Made by a program: the position numbers and the translations under genes
In this document: positions 56,878 to 64,000 of the stretch, one piece after another
Layout: the number at the start of each line of letters is the position of its first letter
Position numbering within the stretch: the stretch's first letter is position 1
Source of the DNA: Lutimonas halocynthiae
Lineage (GTDB): Bacteria > Bacteroidota > Bacteroidia > Flavobacteriales > Flavobacteriaceae
Direction of reading: 5' to 3'
DNA length: 64,000 bases
Assembly (NCBI RefSeq): GCF_030409835.1
Contig: NZ_JAUFQO010000004.1
Location: forward strand, 496,001-560,000
The notes under the pieces: generated by a model
What the model was told of the DNA's origin: nothing
Seen by the model: only the letters and a program-made list of their open reading frames with translations
Database searches by the model: none

Positions 56878-57871
56878 CTTCTAGATTGAGGTTACTTGTT
56901 GTATACGTTTGTAAATCTCCGTTTTCATCTCCATAAATCAAAAAAGCTTTTAAATCTTTGTGATGATCCAGAAATGCTTTGGTTTTTTCCAATCCCATGG
57001 CCATAAATGCTGTAGCATAAGCATCAACATCGGCGCAATCAATATCTCCTATTACAGAAGCGCTAAGGAGGTTGCTTTTACTAGGATATCCCGTTTTGGT
57101 ATCAATAGTATGGGCATACTTTTCGCCCGTTGACGTATCAATTTTGAACTTTCTGTAATTGCCAGACGTAGCGATCGCTTCATTGTTTAATACGATTATG
57201 GTCTGAAAAGATCTCGAGCCATCAAAATTAGGCTTCTCAATCGCGACCCTCCAAATCTGACGCTTCGCGTTTTTACCTCTCGCTCTGATTTCACCACCTA
57301 TTTCAACCAAATAATTCACAACACCTTTTTGCTCTAAAAACCGTCCAATTACATCCACTGCATAACCCTTTGCATTGGCATTAAAATCAAGAAACATTTC
57401 TGGATACATCTTGATCAGTTTTGAATTCTCCAACTTTAATTTTTGGAATCCTACAAAAACCAAAAGACTATCAATATCCTTTTGTTCCATATTTTCTATT
57501 CGATCTGCAGGGCCAAAACCCCATGCATTGACCAAAGTTCCAATAGTCGGATCAAATGCACCTTCACTTTCTTTATAAATTCGAGCAGATTTTTCAAAAA
57601 CTTCCTTGAATAATTCATCTACAATAACTGTTGTGTCTCCATTATTGATTCTTGAAATGTCTGAATTGGGAATATAGGTCGATAAGGAACGATTCATAGC
57701 ATGAATCAAACTGTCAATATCGGCTTCCGAAATTTGATTTTCACCGTCATCCATTGTGATATGAAAACTCGTTCCAAAGGCCAAGCCTTCCAACTGTTGA
57801 TAAACTTTTTGGCTTTTCTTCTCACAAGAATATACCAGAAAAATCAAAATAATAATGAATACTTTTTTCAT
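56870..57871 (-). CDS. apbE: FAD:protein FMN transferase
   Basis: Covalently attaches FMN to a Thr in SGAT-type motifs of client proteins such as NqrB and NqrC. It is a 333-residue lipoprotein (LIFLVYSC, Cys16) facing the periplasm. Signature segments are LAFGTSFHITM, AFDPTIGTLVNAWGFGP, LDFNANAKGYAVD and KYAHTIDTKTGYPSKSNLLSASVI, ending DCADVDAYATAFMAMG. Its likely clients are encoded about 5 kb away in the nqr operon. A -7 element lies 28 bases upstream. Confidence 0.95.
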   Translation of the reverse strand: MKKVFIIILIFLVYSCEKKSQKVYQQLEGLAFGTSFHITMDDGENQISEADIDSLIHAMNRSLSTYIPNSDISRINNGDTTVIVDELFKEVFEKSARIYKESEGAFDPTIGTLVNAWGFGPADRIENMEQKDIDSLLVFVGFQKLKLENSKLIKMYPEMFLDFNANAKGYAVDVIGRFLEQKGVVNYLVEIGGEIRARGKNAKRQIWRVAIEKPNFDGSRSFQTIIVLNNEAIATSGNYRKFKIDTSTGEKYAHTIDTKTGYPSKSNLLSASVIGDIDCADVDAYATAFMAMGLEKTKAFLDHHKDLKAFLIYGDENGDLQTYTTSNLNLEEN

Positions 57872-57898
57872 GCTAAAAATTATAGATTATTTAACACA

Positions 57899-57906
57899 CA
57901 AAGATA
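57899..57906 (-). promoter_or_regulatory. -7 promoter element for apbE
   Basis: Minus-strand TATCTTTG, a perfect match, 28 bases before the apbE start codon. It overlaps the left arm of the inverted repeat at 57901-57917. Confidence 0.55.
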
Positions 57907-57917
57907 AGATTTATCTT
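57901..57917. repeat. inverted repeat between divergent apbE and ompA promoters
   Basis: AAGATAA-GAT-TTATCTT, a perfect 7-bp inverted repeat with a 3-base spacer lying between the two divergent -7 elements. It could be an operator or simply the by-product of back-to-back TATCTT promoters. Confidence 0.4.
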
Positions 57918-57924
57918 ACTTTTG
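57917..57924 (+). promoter_or_regulatory. -7 promoter element for the OmpA lipoprotein gene
   Basis: TACTTTTG followed by GC, a perfect match, 83 bases before the start codon. Confidence 0.5.
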
Positions 57925-58007
57925 GCTTTAGCTTTTTTTTAGCAAAATATGTCAAACAAAGCAAAATATTTAATAGTTTTGTTTTTAAATTAAATTCTAT
58001 TCAAATT

Positions 58008-58835
58008 ATGAAAAAATTATTTTTTGGAACCATAATACTTTCGGTTCTGTTAACTTCATGTGTTTCAACCAAAAAATACGCAGATCTTGAGTCTCAGCAC
58101 AGTAAAACAAAGGACGAACTGGTTGACGCAAAAGCTGAATTACAAGGTTGTTTAGTAGACAAAGATCACTTGATGGAATTAAACAAGTCACTAAAAGAAG
58201 ACAAAGCACGTTCAATACAACAAGTAGAGAATTTGACAGTCTTGACCCAATCTTCATCTGACAATATCAAAGAAGTTATTGCACAGTTGAGTGAGAAAGA
58301 CAAATACATCAACGGAGTTCGTGATGCCATGACGAAAAAAGATTCTATCAACTTAGCGCTTGCTTTTCAGTTGAAGAAAGATCTTGCAGCTGGAATCCAG
58401 GATGAAGACATTCAAATTGATGTAGAAAAAACGGTAGTTTATATTTCTATAGCCGACAAAATGTTATTTAAAAGCGGAAGTGCTACTGTTTCTGACAGAG
58501 CAAAAGAAGTTCTTGGTAAAGTTGCTACAGTAGTAAATAGCAAACCAGAAATGGAAGTACAAGTTGAAGGTTATACAGATAATGTGCCGATCAGTACTAA
58601 GAACATGAAAGACAACTGGGATTTAAGTGTTGCCAGAGCTACTTCAGTAGTGAGAGTTCTTCAGACTGATTTTGACGTTGCTCCTAGCAGGTTAATTGCT
58701 GCAGGTAGAAGTGAGTATGTTCCTTTAGCATCTAATGATACTGCAGAAGGAAGATCTACTAACAGAAGAACCAGAATTGTTATTCTTCCAAAATTAGAAG
58801 AGTTTTTCGATATACTTGAGCAAAAGCCTGAGTAG
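58008..58835 (+). CDS. OmpA-family peptidoglycan-binding lipoprotein
   Basis: A 275-residue outer-membrane lipoprotein from the ATG at 58008, which gives lipobox VLLTSCVS (Cys18); the longer frame upstream reads through the promoter. A coiled-coil region (about 25-115) is followed by an OmpA C-terminal domain that binds meso-diaminopimelate in peptidoglycan: VEGYTDNVPISTKNMKDNWDLS and AEGRSTNRRTRIVILP. It links the outer membrane to the cell wall. It ends at a strong bidirectional terminator. Confidence 0.93.
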   Translation: MKKLFFGTIILSVLLTSCVSTKKYADLESQHSKTKDELVDAKAELQGCLVDKDHLMELNKSLKEDKARSIQQVENLTVLTQSSSDNIKEVIAQLSEKDKYINGVRDAMTKKDSINLALAFQLKKDLAAGIQDEDIQIDVEKTVVYISIADKMLFKSGSATVSDRAKEVLGKVATVVNSKPEMEVQVEGYTDNVPISTKNMKDNWDLSVARATSVVRVLQTDFDVAPSRLIAAGRSEYVPLASNDTAEGRSTNRRTRIVILPKLEEFFDILEQKPE

Positions 58836-58849
58836 TTCGTAATAGTACA

Positions 58850-58892
58850 GCATAAAAAAAACCTTTCAGTTATCTGAAGGGTTTTTTTATGC
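58850..58892. terminator. bidirectional intrinsic terminator after ompA
   Basis: GCATA8-CC-T-TTCAG, loop TTAT, CTGAA-G-GG-T7-ATGC: a long stem with one G-T wobble and A/T tails on both sides, between convergent genes. Confidence 0.88.
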
Positions 58893-59687
58893 TTCTAATA
58901 GTTTGACAACATATTGTATATAAGTGGGATGTTTTACTAGGTTGTGGTGGTCACCATCTTCTATAAGACACAGGTCGGCATACTCTGTGTTAGCTGCAAG
59001 TAGCTTGGTACTATTCTCATAATGCACCAGTTTATTCAATTTACCATGAACCATATAAACCGGAATTCGAATTTTCTTAAAATAAGCCGCTGTATCGAAT
59101 TTGTAAGTAGGTATATATCTAATAAACGGAAATAAAGGATAATACTTTAAGGCCGTAAACTTTAGGTCATATAAGGGTGATTCAAGAATTAATTTATTAG
59201 GACTAAATTTACTCGCTAAATAAGATGCAAATGTTGATCCAATACCTTTGCCATATAGGGTGATTTCTGACTCAGAATAAATTGAAATCATATGCTTATA
59301 CCACTGCTGTACATCTAGAAACGTATCCTGTTCGCTAAACTTCCCTTCACTCTTTCCATAACCGCGGTAATCCATTACTAAAAGGTCATAGTTTAACTTA
59401 TTAAATCTATACGCTATGGTTCCCCAATGCTCAACATTCCCAGAATGCCCATGCATGAGCATAATGAGACCTTTCGAGTTGTTCGTTTTAAACAATATGC
59501 CATTTTGATTGACTCCATCAGACATCATTAAATTCAACTCTTCAAAGTCTCCTGCGAAACGAAAATTATACGACCAGGGTAATTTCTCTGCGTGAAGGAT
59601 AAACTTTTCCTGAAGTAGATAAAGTGTCAGGCTAACGACCAAAACACCTGTTAAAAGCACTCCAAAAATTACAAGTGTGATCGACAT
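58887..59687 (-). CDS. alpha/beta-hydrolase fold protein lacking the catalytic Ser and Asp
   Basis: A 266-residue membrane-anchored protein (helix at about 4-25) from the ATG at 59687; a frame 14 codons longer exists but adds a charged stretch before the helix. The fold is clear: LMHGHSGNVEHWG, VMDYRGYGKSEGKF, PLYDLKFTALKYYPLF. At the nucleophile elbow, however, LYGKGIGS has Gly148 where family members have Ser, and in VHGKLNKLVH Asn218 replaces the usual Asp. His247/248 remain in DGDHHNLV. It may be a non-catalytic fold or use another mechanism. Confidence 0.78.
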   Translation of the reverse strand: MSITLVIFGVLLTGVLVVSLTLYLLQEKFILHAEKLPWSYNFRFAGDFEELNLMMSDGVNQNGILFKTNNSKGLIMLMHGHSGNVEHWGTIAYRFNKLNYDLLVMDYRGYGKSEGKFSEQDTFLDVQQWYKHMISIYSESEITLYGKGIGSTFASYLASKFSPNKLILESPLYDLKFTALKYYPLFPFIRYIPTYKFDTAAYFKKIRIPVYMVHGKLNKLVHYENSTKLLAANTEYADLCLIEDGDHHNLVKHPTYIQYVVKLLEA

Positions 59688-59760
59688 TTCATATTTAATT
59701 TTGTGCAAATTACATCTTTTTGACTGCATTCATTGTAATCAAAAAGTTAAAGAAAAATGA

Positions 59761-59785
59761 AAAAGGCACCTAGATGGTGCCTTTT
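59761..59785. terminator. intrinsic terminator after nqrF
   Basis: AAAAGGCACC, loop TAGAT, GGTGCCTTTT. On the minus strand the stem is followed by a T-rich run, closing the nqr operon 27 bases after nqrF. Confidence 0.88.
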
Positions 59786-59811
59786 TTATATACTATATAC
59801 AAAGGATTTAT

Positions 59812-61104
59812 TTATCCTCCAAAGTCGTCAAATCTAATATTCTCATCTGCCATTCCGAAATCCTCACCCATTTTCTGAACCGCCTGGTTCATCATTGGAG
59901 GTCCACAGAAATACAATTCAAGATCTTCCGGAGAATCGTGTTTAGATAAGTATTGGTCAATAACCGCTTGGTGTACAAATCCTAAGAATCCATCACCCTC
60001 TTTGTCATCAATATCTTTCATTACCTTCCAGTTATCCTCTTCTGATGGTTCTGACAAGACCACAAAAAATCTGAAATTTGGAAATTCTTTCTCTAAATCT
60101 CTAAAATGATCTAAATAGAATAGTTCCCTTTTAGACCTTCCACCATACCAATAGGTTACTTTTCTACCTGTATGGAGCGTTTGGAACAAATGGTATAAAT
60201 GAGATCTCATCGGTGCCATACCAGCACCACCACCAACATAAAGCATTTCAGCATCTGATTCATTGATAAAGAACTCACCATAAGGTCCTGAAACGATTAC
60301 CTTATCACCTGGTTTCTGATTAAATATATAAGATGATGCTATCCCAGGATTAACAGTCATCCAGTTGTTCTTAGCTCTGTCCCAAGGTGGCGTAGCAATA
60401 CGTACATTTAGCATAACATTTCTGCCTTCTGCAGGATAAGAGGCCATAGAATAAGCTCTTTCTACATTCTCTGTATTCTTCATTTTTAAAGGCCACAAAT
60501 CAAATTTATCCCACTCTAGTTTAAATTTTTCTGGATCACCAGGATGCTCCTTAGGGTGCGCAGTGATATCCATGTCACTGAAATTCACCTCAGTTGAAGG
60601 GATTTCAATCTGGATATAACCTCCAGGCTTATAATCCATATCCTCTGGCAATTCAACAACAAACTCTTTTATAAAAGAGGCGACATTATAATTCGATGTC
60701 ACAGTTGCCTCAAATTTTCTAATTCCAAAAATTTCTTCCGGAATGGTAATTTCCATGTCCTCTTTAATCTTCACCTGACAACCCAACCTGGCACCAGCTG
60801 CTAGTTCTTTTCTGGTAAAGTTTGGTACTTCAGTTGGAAGCGGTTCCCCTCCACCCTTTAACACATGGCACTCACATTGCAAACAAGTACCACCACCTCC
60901 ACATGCAGATGGTAAAAATATTTTAGCGTTACTTAATGTAGTCAATACAGTATTACCTGTTTCAACTTCAATTTCTTTTTGCCCGTTGATCAAAAGTTTC
61001 ACTTTACCTGAAGGAAGCAATTTTGCTTTAGCTACAAGTAAAACAGTTACTAAGATGAGTATTAACACTAATGAAAATACGATACTTGCTACGATTGGAC
61101 TCAT
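59812..61104 (-). CDS. nqrF: Na+-translocating NADH:quinone reductase subunit F
   Basis: The NADH-oxidising subunit of Na+-NQR. It is 430 residues: N-terminal anchor helix (about 5-26), 2Fe-2S domain with Cys68, Cys74, Cys77 and Cys109 (ACGGGGTCLQCECH, RLGCQ), FAD-binding RAYSMASYP and NADH-binding GGGAGMAPMRSHLYHL with YFCGPPMM near the C-terminus. All cofactor ligands are present. It is the last gene of the operon. Confidence 0.97.
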   Translation of the reverse strand: MSPIVASIVFSLVLILILVTVLLVAKAKLLPSGKVKLLINGQKEIEVETGNTVLTTLSNAKIFLPSACGGGGTCLQCECHVLKGGGEPLPTEVPNFTRKELAAGARLGCQVKIKEDMEITIPEEIFGIRKFEATVTSNYNVASFIKEFVVELPEDMDYKPGGYIQIEIPSTEVNFSDMDITAHPKEHPGDPEKFKLEWDKFDLWPLKMKNTENVERAYSMASYPAEGRNVMLNVRIATPPWDRAKNNWMTVNPGIASSYIFNQKPGDKVIVSGPYGEFFINESDAEMLYVGGGAGMAPMRSHLYHLFQTLHTGRKVTYWYGGRSKRELFYLDHFRDLEKEFPNFRFFVVLSEPSEEDNWKVMKDIDDKEGDGFLGFVHQAVIDQYLSKHDSPEDLELYFCGPPMMNQAVQKMGEDFGMADENIRFDDFGG

Positions 61105-61125
61105 TATCTATATAATCTTAAATAG

Positions 61126-61743
61126 TTATAATTTAATTCCTGAAAAACTCATAAAAGCTATAGCCATCAACCCTGTAATAACAAAGGTGATCCCTAATCC
61201 TTTAAGCGGTTTCGGCACATTAGAATAGGCAATCTTTTCTCTAATCGAAGCAATTGCTACGATAGCTAAAAACCATCCAATTCCTGAACCTAAACCATAT
61301 ACTGCCGATTCAGTTACGGTGGTGAAATTCTTTTGCTGCATAAATAATGAACCTCCTAAAATTGCACAGTTAACGGCAATTAACGGGAGAAATATACCCA
61401 AAGCACTATACAAGGCCGGAGCAAATCTTTCTACAATCATCTCTACCAACTGCACCATTGAAGCAATTACCGCAATGAACATGATAAAACTTAAGAAACT
61501 TAAGTCAATCGATTCATATTCCGGGCCTAACCATACAAGAGCGCCTTCCTTTAAAATATAGGTGTCTAACAGGTAATTCGCAGGTACTGTAATAATCAAT
61601 ACAAAAATAACTGCAGCTCCTAAACCAACTGCTGTTTTCACCGTTTTCGAAACAGCCAGATAAGAACACATTCCAAGAAAATAGGCAAACACCATATTAT
61701 CTATGAATATACTTCTAACAAACAAACTTAAATATGCTTCCAT
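61126..61743 (-). CDS. nqrE: Na+-NQR subunit E
   Basis: A 205-residue six-helix membrane subunit. Cys26 (GMCSYLA) and Cys125 (AVNCAILGG) are in the positions that, with the NqrD pair, bind the intramembrane 2Fe-2S centre of Na+-NQR. It lies 21 bases before nqrF. Confidence 0.96.
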   Translation of the reverse strand: MEAYLSLFVRSIFIDNMVFAYFLGMCSYLAVSKTVKTAVGLGAAVIFVLIITVPANYLLDTYILKEGALVWLGPEYESIDLSFLSFIMFIAVIASMVQLVEMIVERFAPALYSALGIFLPLIAVNCAILGGSLFMQQKNFTTVTESAVYGLGSGIGWFLAIVAIASIREKIAYSNVPKPLKGLGITFVITGLMAIAFMSFSGIKL

Positions 61744-61788
61744 GCTTTATTTTTTATATCCTTTAGCTAAAGGTTTAAACTTTTTATT

Positions 61789-62463
61789 TTAATCTTCTAT
61801 CAGTTTTCTATTCCTAGATCTTTGGAACCAGATCAAAATACCAACCGTAATCAAGGCCATTGGTGCCAACATCATAAAACCATTGTTCTCATATCCATAA
61901 TGGTACAAACCTGTTGATTCTGCAATGGTTTTTCCTTTATGTCCTAAAACTTCTATACCCATTAATTTTCCTGAACCGAACAGTTCTCTGAAAAACGATA
62001 CAATGATCAATATAACCGCATAACCAATTGTGTTTCCAACACCATCAAGAATTGATTTCCAAGGGCCATTAGCTAAAGCAAAGGCTTCAAACCTACCCAT
62101 GATAATACAATTTGTTATAATAAGACCTACGAATACAGATAGCTGTTTACTTACATCATATGAATAGGCTTTTAAAACCTGATCCACCAAGATCACCAAA
62201 AAGGCAACAATCAGTAACTGAACAATAATTCTTATTCTGTTAGGTATAAGATTTCTCAATAAGGAAACAATTAAATTTCCAAATACCAATACAAACATAA
62301 CAGCCAATGACATTACTATAGCCGCCTTTAATTGAACTGTAATAGCCAAAGCTGAACAGATCCCTAATACTTGAACCGTTACCGGATTATCATCATTCAA
62401 AGGATCAATTAATAACCTTTTGTTCTTTTGCGAAAACAAAGCTTCTTTTTCTCCTGCCATCAT
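61789..62463 (-). CDS. nqrD: Na+-NQR subunit D
   Basis: A 224-residue membrane subunit, homologous in inverted topology to NqrE. Cys36 (LGICSALA) and Cys119 (ITNCIIMGR) are the iron-sulfur ligands. The start could be the first or second of two adjacent ATG codons; the first overlaps the nqrC stop by 1 base (TAATG). Confidence 0.96.
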   Translation of the reverse strand: MMAGEKEALFSQKNKRLLIDPLNDDNPVTVQVLGICSALAITVQLKAAIVMSLAVMFVLVFGNLIVSLLRNLIPNRIRIIVQLLIVAFLVILVDQVLKAYSYDVSKQLSVFVGLIITNCIIMGRFEAFALANGPWKSILDGVGNTIGYAVILIIVSFFRELFGSGKLMGIEVLGHKGKTIAESTGLYHYGYENNGFMMLAPMALITVGILIWFQRSRNRKLIED

Positions 62464-63158
62464 TAATTATTTTTAAAGTATGGTAAATAGTTTCCTAATC
62501 TTTCTTCTAACATATCTGAAACCCCGTCTGAAGTAATTGTCCCTCCAGAAATTGCATCTACTGAATGCTTAGGGTCTGCAGTAGCACCTGACTTGACCGC
62601 TTGAACCGAAACAAAATTATTGTTGTCATCTAAAATGGTCTTTCCTATGTATTGGTCTTCATACCAAGATTGGTTAATCTCAGCACCTAAACCAGCGGTT
62701 TCACCGGCGTGATCAAATGATGCACCAACTATAGTATTCTTATCCTGATCTAATGCGACATAACCCCAAATCTCTTTCCAGAGACCAGCTCCAAAAAGTG
62801 GTATCACATAAAACTTCTTTCCTTCTTTTTCAGCGATATATAACGGAAATGCCTGCTCATCGCTTGGCTTTTTCGTTTCTTTCATCAACTCTATTTTAAA
62901 AGCATCTACGTCAGTATTGACGGTTCCGTCTGAATTCAAGGCCAACTCCTCTTTCACAAACTGTGAAAACTGATCGCTAGCTTCTTTTCTGGTTACGTTG
63001 ATGCCAATTGTCGATAAAATATTTTGCATCTTTTCTTGCCTGACATTCTCTGCTTGCAATGGTTTTAGCGTAGTTGCCGTAAAAGCAAGTGCAGCTGCTA
63101 CCACCACAACCATAACAATGGCAAAAATAAAGGTGTATGTGTTGCTATTTCTATCCAT
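62463..63158 (-). CDS. nqrC: Na+-NQR subunit C
   Basis: A 231-residue subunit with one N-terminal membrane helix (about 8-30) and a periplasmic FMN domain. The flavinylation motif is DAISGGTITS with Thr207, a variant of SGAT. A second SGAT-like run (KSGATADP, Ser190-Thr193) precedes it but lacks the flanking consensus. ApbE in this window is the likely FMN donor enzyme. Confidence 0.96.
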   Translation of the reverse strand: MDRNSNTYTFIFAIVMVVVVAAALAFTATTLKPLQAENVRQEKMQNILSTIGINVTRKEASDQFSQFVKEELALNSDGTVNTDVDAFKIELMKETKKPSDEQAFPLYIAEKEGKKFYVIPLFGAGLWKEIWGYVALDQDKNTIVGASFDHAGETAGLGAEINQSWYEDQYIGKTILDDNNNFVSVQAVKSGATADPKHSVDAISGGTITSDGVSDMLEERLGNYLPYFKNN

Positions 63159-63160
63159 AA

Positions 63161-64000
63161 CTATGCGTTAACTTTTTGTAATCTCTTTTTTCTTCTTTTA
63201 ACATTGCCTTCAATCACATAATGATCAATTGTTGGCGCAAATACGTTCAATAATAATATGGCCATCATCATTCCTTCAGGTAATGTTGGGTTCACTACTC
63301 TAATTAGAATTGCAAATACTCCAATCAAGAAACCATAAATCCATTTTCCTTTAGTTGTTTGCGCTGCCGAAACAGGATCTGTTGCCATAAACACCAAACC
63401 AAATGCAAAACCACCGGCTAATAAATGTTGCCACCATGGGAAATTCAACAACTCATTGGTTTCACTACCAATCGCGTTAAATATAAGACCCATAAGAGAC
63501 GCACCCAGCAAACATGAAATCATTACCCTCCAACTGGCTATACCAGTAAAGAGCAACAAGGCGGCGCCTATCAATATCATCAGTACGGAAGTTTCTCCAA
63601 CCGATCCGGGTATATATCCCATAAACATGTCCATCCAACTTGTGTCAGGAACAGTACCACCTGCAAGAGCTCCTAGAATAGTCTCTCCAGAAACACCATC
63701 TGCAACTGAATCTGCTACCCAAACTGTACTACCAGACATATAAGGTGCATACGAAAACAAAGCAAAAGCCCTGGCAACAAGTGCCGGATTTAAAATATTC
63801 ATTCCAGTACCTCCAAAAGCTTCTTTCCCAATAATTACAGCAAAAACTACAGATACTGCAAGCATCCATAAAGGAAGGTCAATTGGCATGATCATAGGTA
63901 TTAACAATCCTGTGACCAAATAGCCCTCATTCACATCATGCCCTCTAAAAATGGCATAAGCAAATTCAATCCCAAGACCAACTCCGTATGAAACGATGAT
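63161..64000 (-). CDS. nqrB: Na+-NQR subunit B (N-terminus beyond the window)
   Basis: The membrane subunit carrying covalent FMN and riboflavin. The frame continues to the edge at 64000 without a start, so the N-terminal portion is missing; the GTG at 63934 is internal. VNEGYLVTGLLIPMIMP and FGGTGMNILNPALVARAF are diagnostic, and the FMN motif is DGVSGETILG, with the Thr codon at 63680-63682. It is 2 bases before nqrC; nqrA should lie just outside. Confidence 0.95.
   Translation of the reverse strand: MIVSYGVGLGIEFAYAIFRGHDVNEGYLVTGLLIPMIMPIDLPLWMLAVSVVFAVIIGKEAFGGTGMNILNPALVARAFALFSYAPYMSGSTVWVADSVADGVSGETILGALAGGTVPDTSWMDMFMGYIPGSVGETSVLMILIGAALLLFTGIASWRVMISCLLGASLMGLIFNAIGSETNELLNFPWWQHLLAGGFAFGLVFMATDPVSAAQTTKGKWIYGFLIGVFAILIRVVNPTLPEGMMMAILLLNVFAPTIDHYVIEGNVKRRKKRLQKVNA

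Noticed and set aside
57855-58007. Longer N-terminus for the OmpA lipoprotein
   Set aside because: It would run through the divergent promoter region and bury the lipobox; the ATG at 58008 yields a standard lipoprotein signal.

Overview
The window is a continuous stretch of an AT-rich chromosome from a member of the Bacteroidota, most likely a marine-type Flavobacteriia. The evidence is consistent throughout. There are TonB-dependent receptors with carboxypeptidase-like N-terminal domains, a DUF4249 partner, a secreted protease with a type IX secretion (Por) C-terminal sorting domain, many lipoproteins, a short AtpC, and Na+-NQR. The arginine pathway uses an ArgF'-type transcarbamylase. Promoter-like -7 elements match TAnnTTTG, and Shine-Dalgarno sites are nearly absent. 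I saw no rRNA, tRNA, CRISPR array, insertion sequence or phage genes; the region looks like core genome with a few accessory secreted systems.

Layout. 1-4.7 kb (+): rseP, then a tight DUF3179 / TlpA-like thioredoxin / DUF6029 outer-membrane operon, closed by a perfect bidirectional terminator. 4.8-16.7 kb (-): atpD-atpC, a di-heme cytochrome c peroxidase with a beta-helix/cytochrome c fusion protein, a TonB receptor with an SGNH hydrolase lipoprotein, and a T9SS-secreted M12B-like metalloprotease. 17-28.3 kb (+): a small lipoprotein, ribF, serS, a TPR protein, DUF4286, rsmA, mgtE, glnS, a polyprenyl synthase and a papain-like lipoprotein; a 44-residue minus-strand gene not predicted by length-limited callers lies after serS. 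28.3-38.7 kb: GH3-family protein (-), then purE, an M3 peptidase, lpd, TonB receptor/DUF4249 and pabB (+). 38.7-50.7 kb (-): one long arginine/proline operon. 50.8-59.7 kb: a divergent sigma-like protein, an alpha/beta hydrolase, two tandem lytic transglycosylases, DUF4837, apbE, an OmpA lipoprotein and a degenerate alpha/beta hydrolase. 59.8-64 kb (-): nqrF-E-D-C-B, with nqrB running off the window edge.

The most interesting signal is the leader of the arginine operon (about 50403-50711, minus strand). In a genome where arginine is mostly AGA, it contains two short tandem open reading frames rich in CGC/CGT arginine codons, ending in ...ENRRRPLRRLGQ and ...VRISRRRP. A GNRA-loop hairpin spans the stop codon of the second, a further bulged hairpin follows, and there is an 8-nt long-range inverted repeat. 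This has the layout of a dual leader-peptide sensor of charged arginyl-tRNA. The first structural gene is a GNAT acetyltransferase with a C-terminal cysteine cluster, the best candidate for the otherwise missing N-acylglutamate synthase. The ArgF' active-site loop has Ser where acetyl-specific enzymes have Glu, which points to N-succinylated intermediates.

Functional links: RibF makes the FMN/FAD from which ApbE flavinylates NqrB and NqrC; ApbE and nqr are within about 2 kb of each other. The polyprenyl synthase may supply the menaquinone side chain used by Na+-NQR. The cytochrome c peroxidase and beta-helix cytochrome probably form a periplasmic electron-transfer pair.
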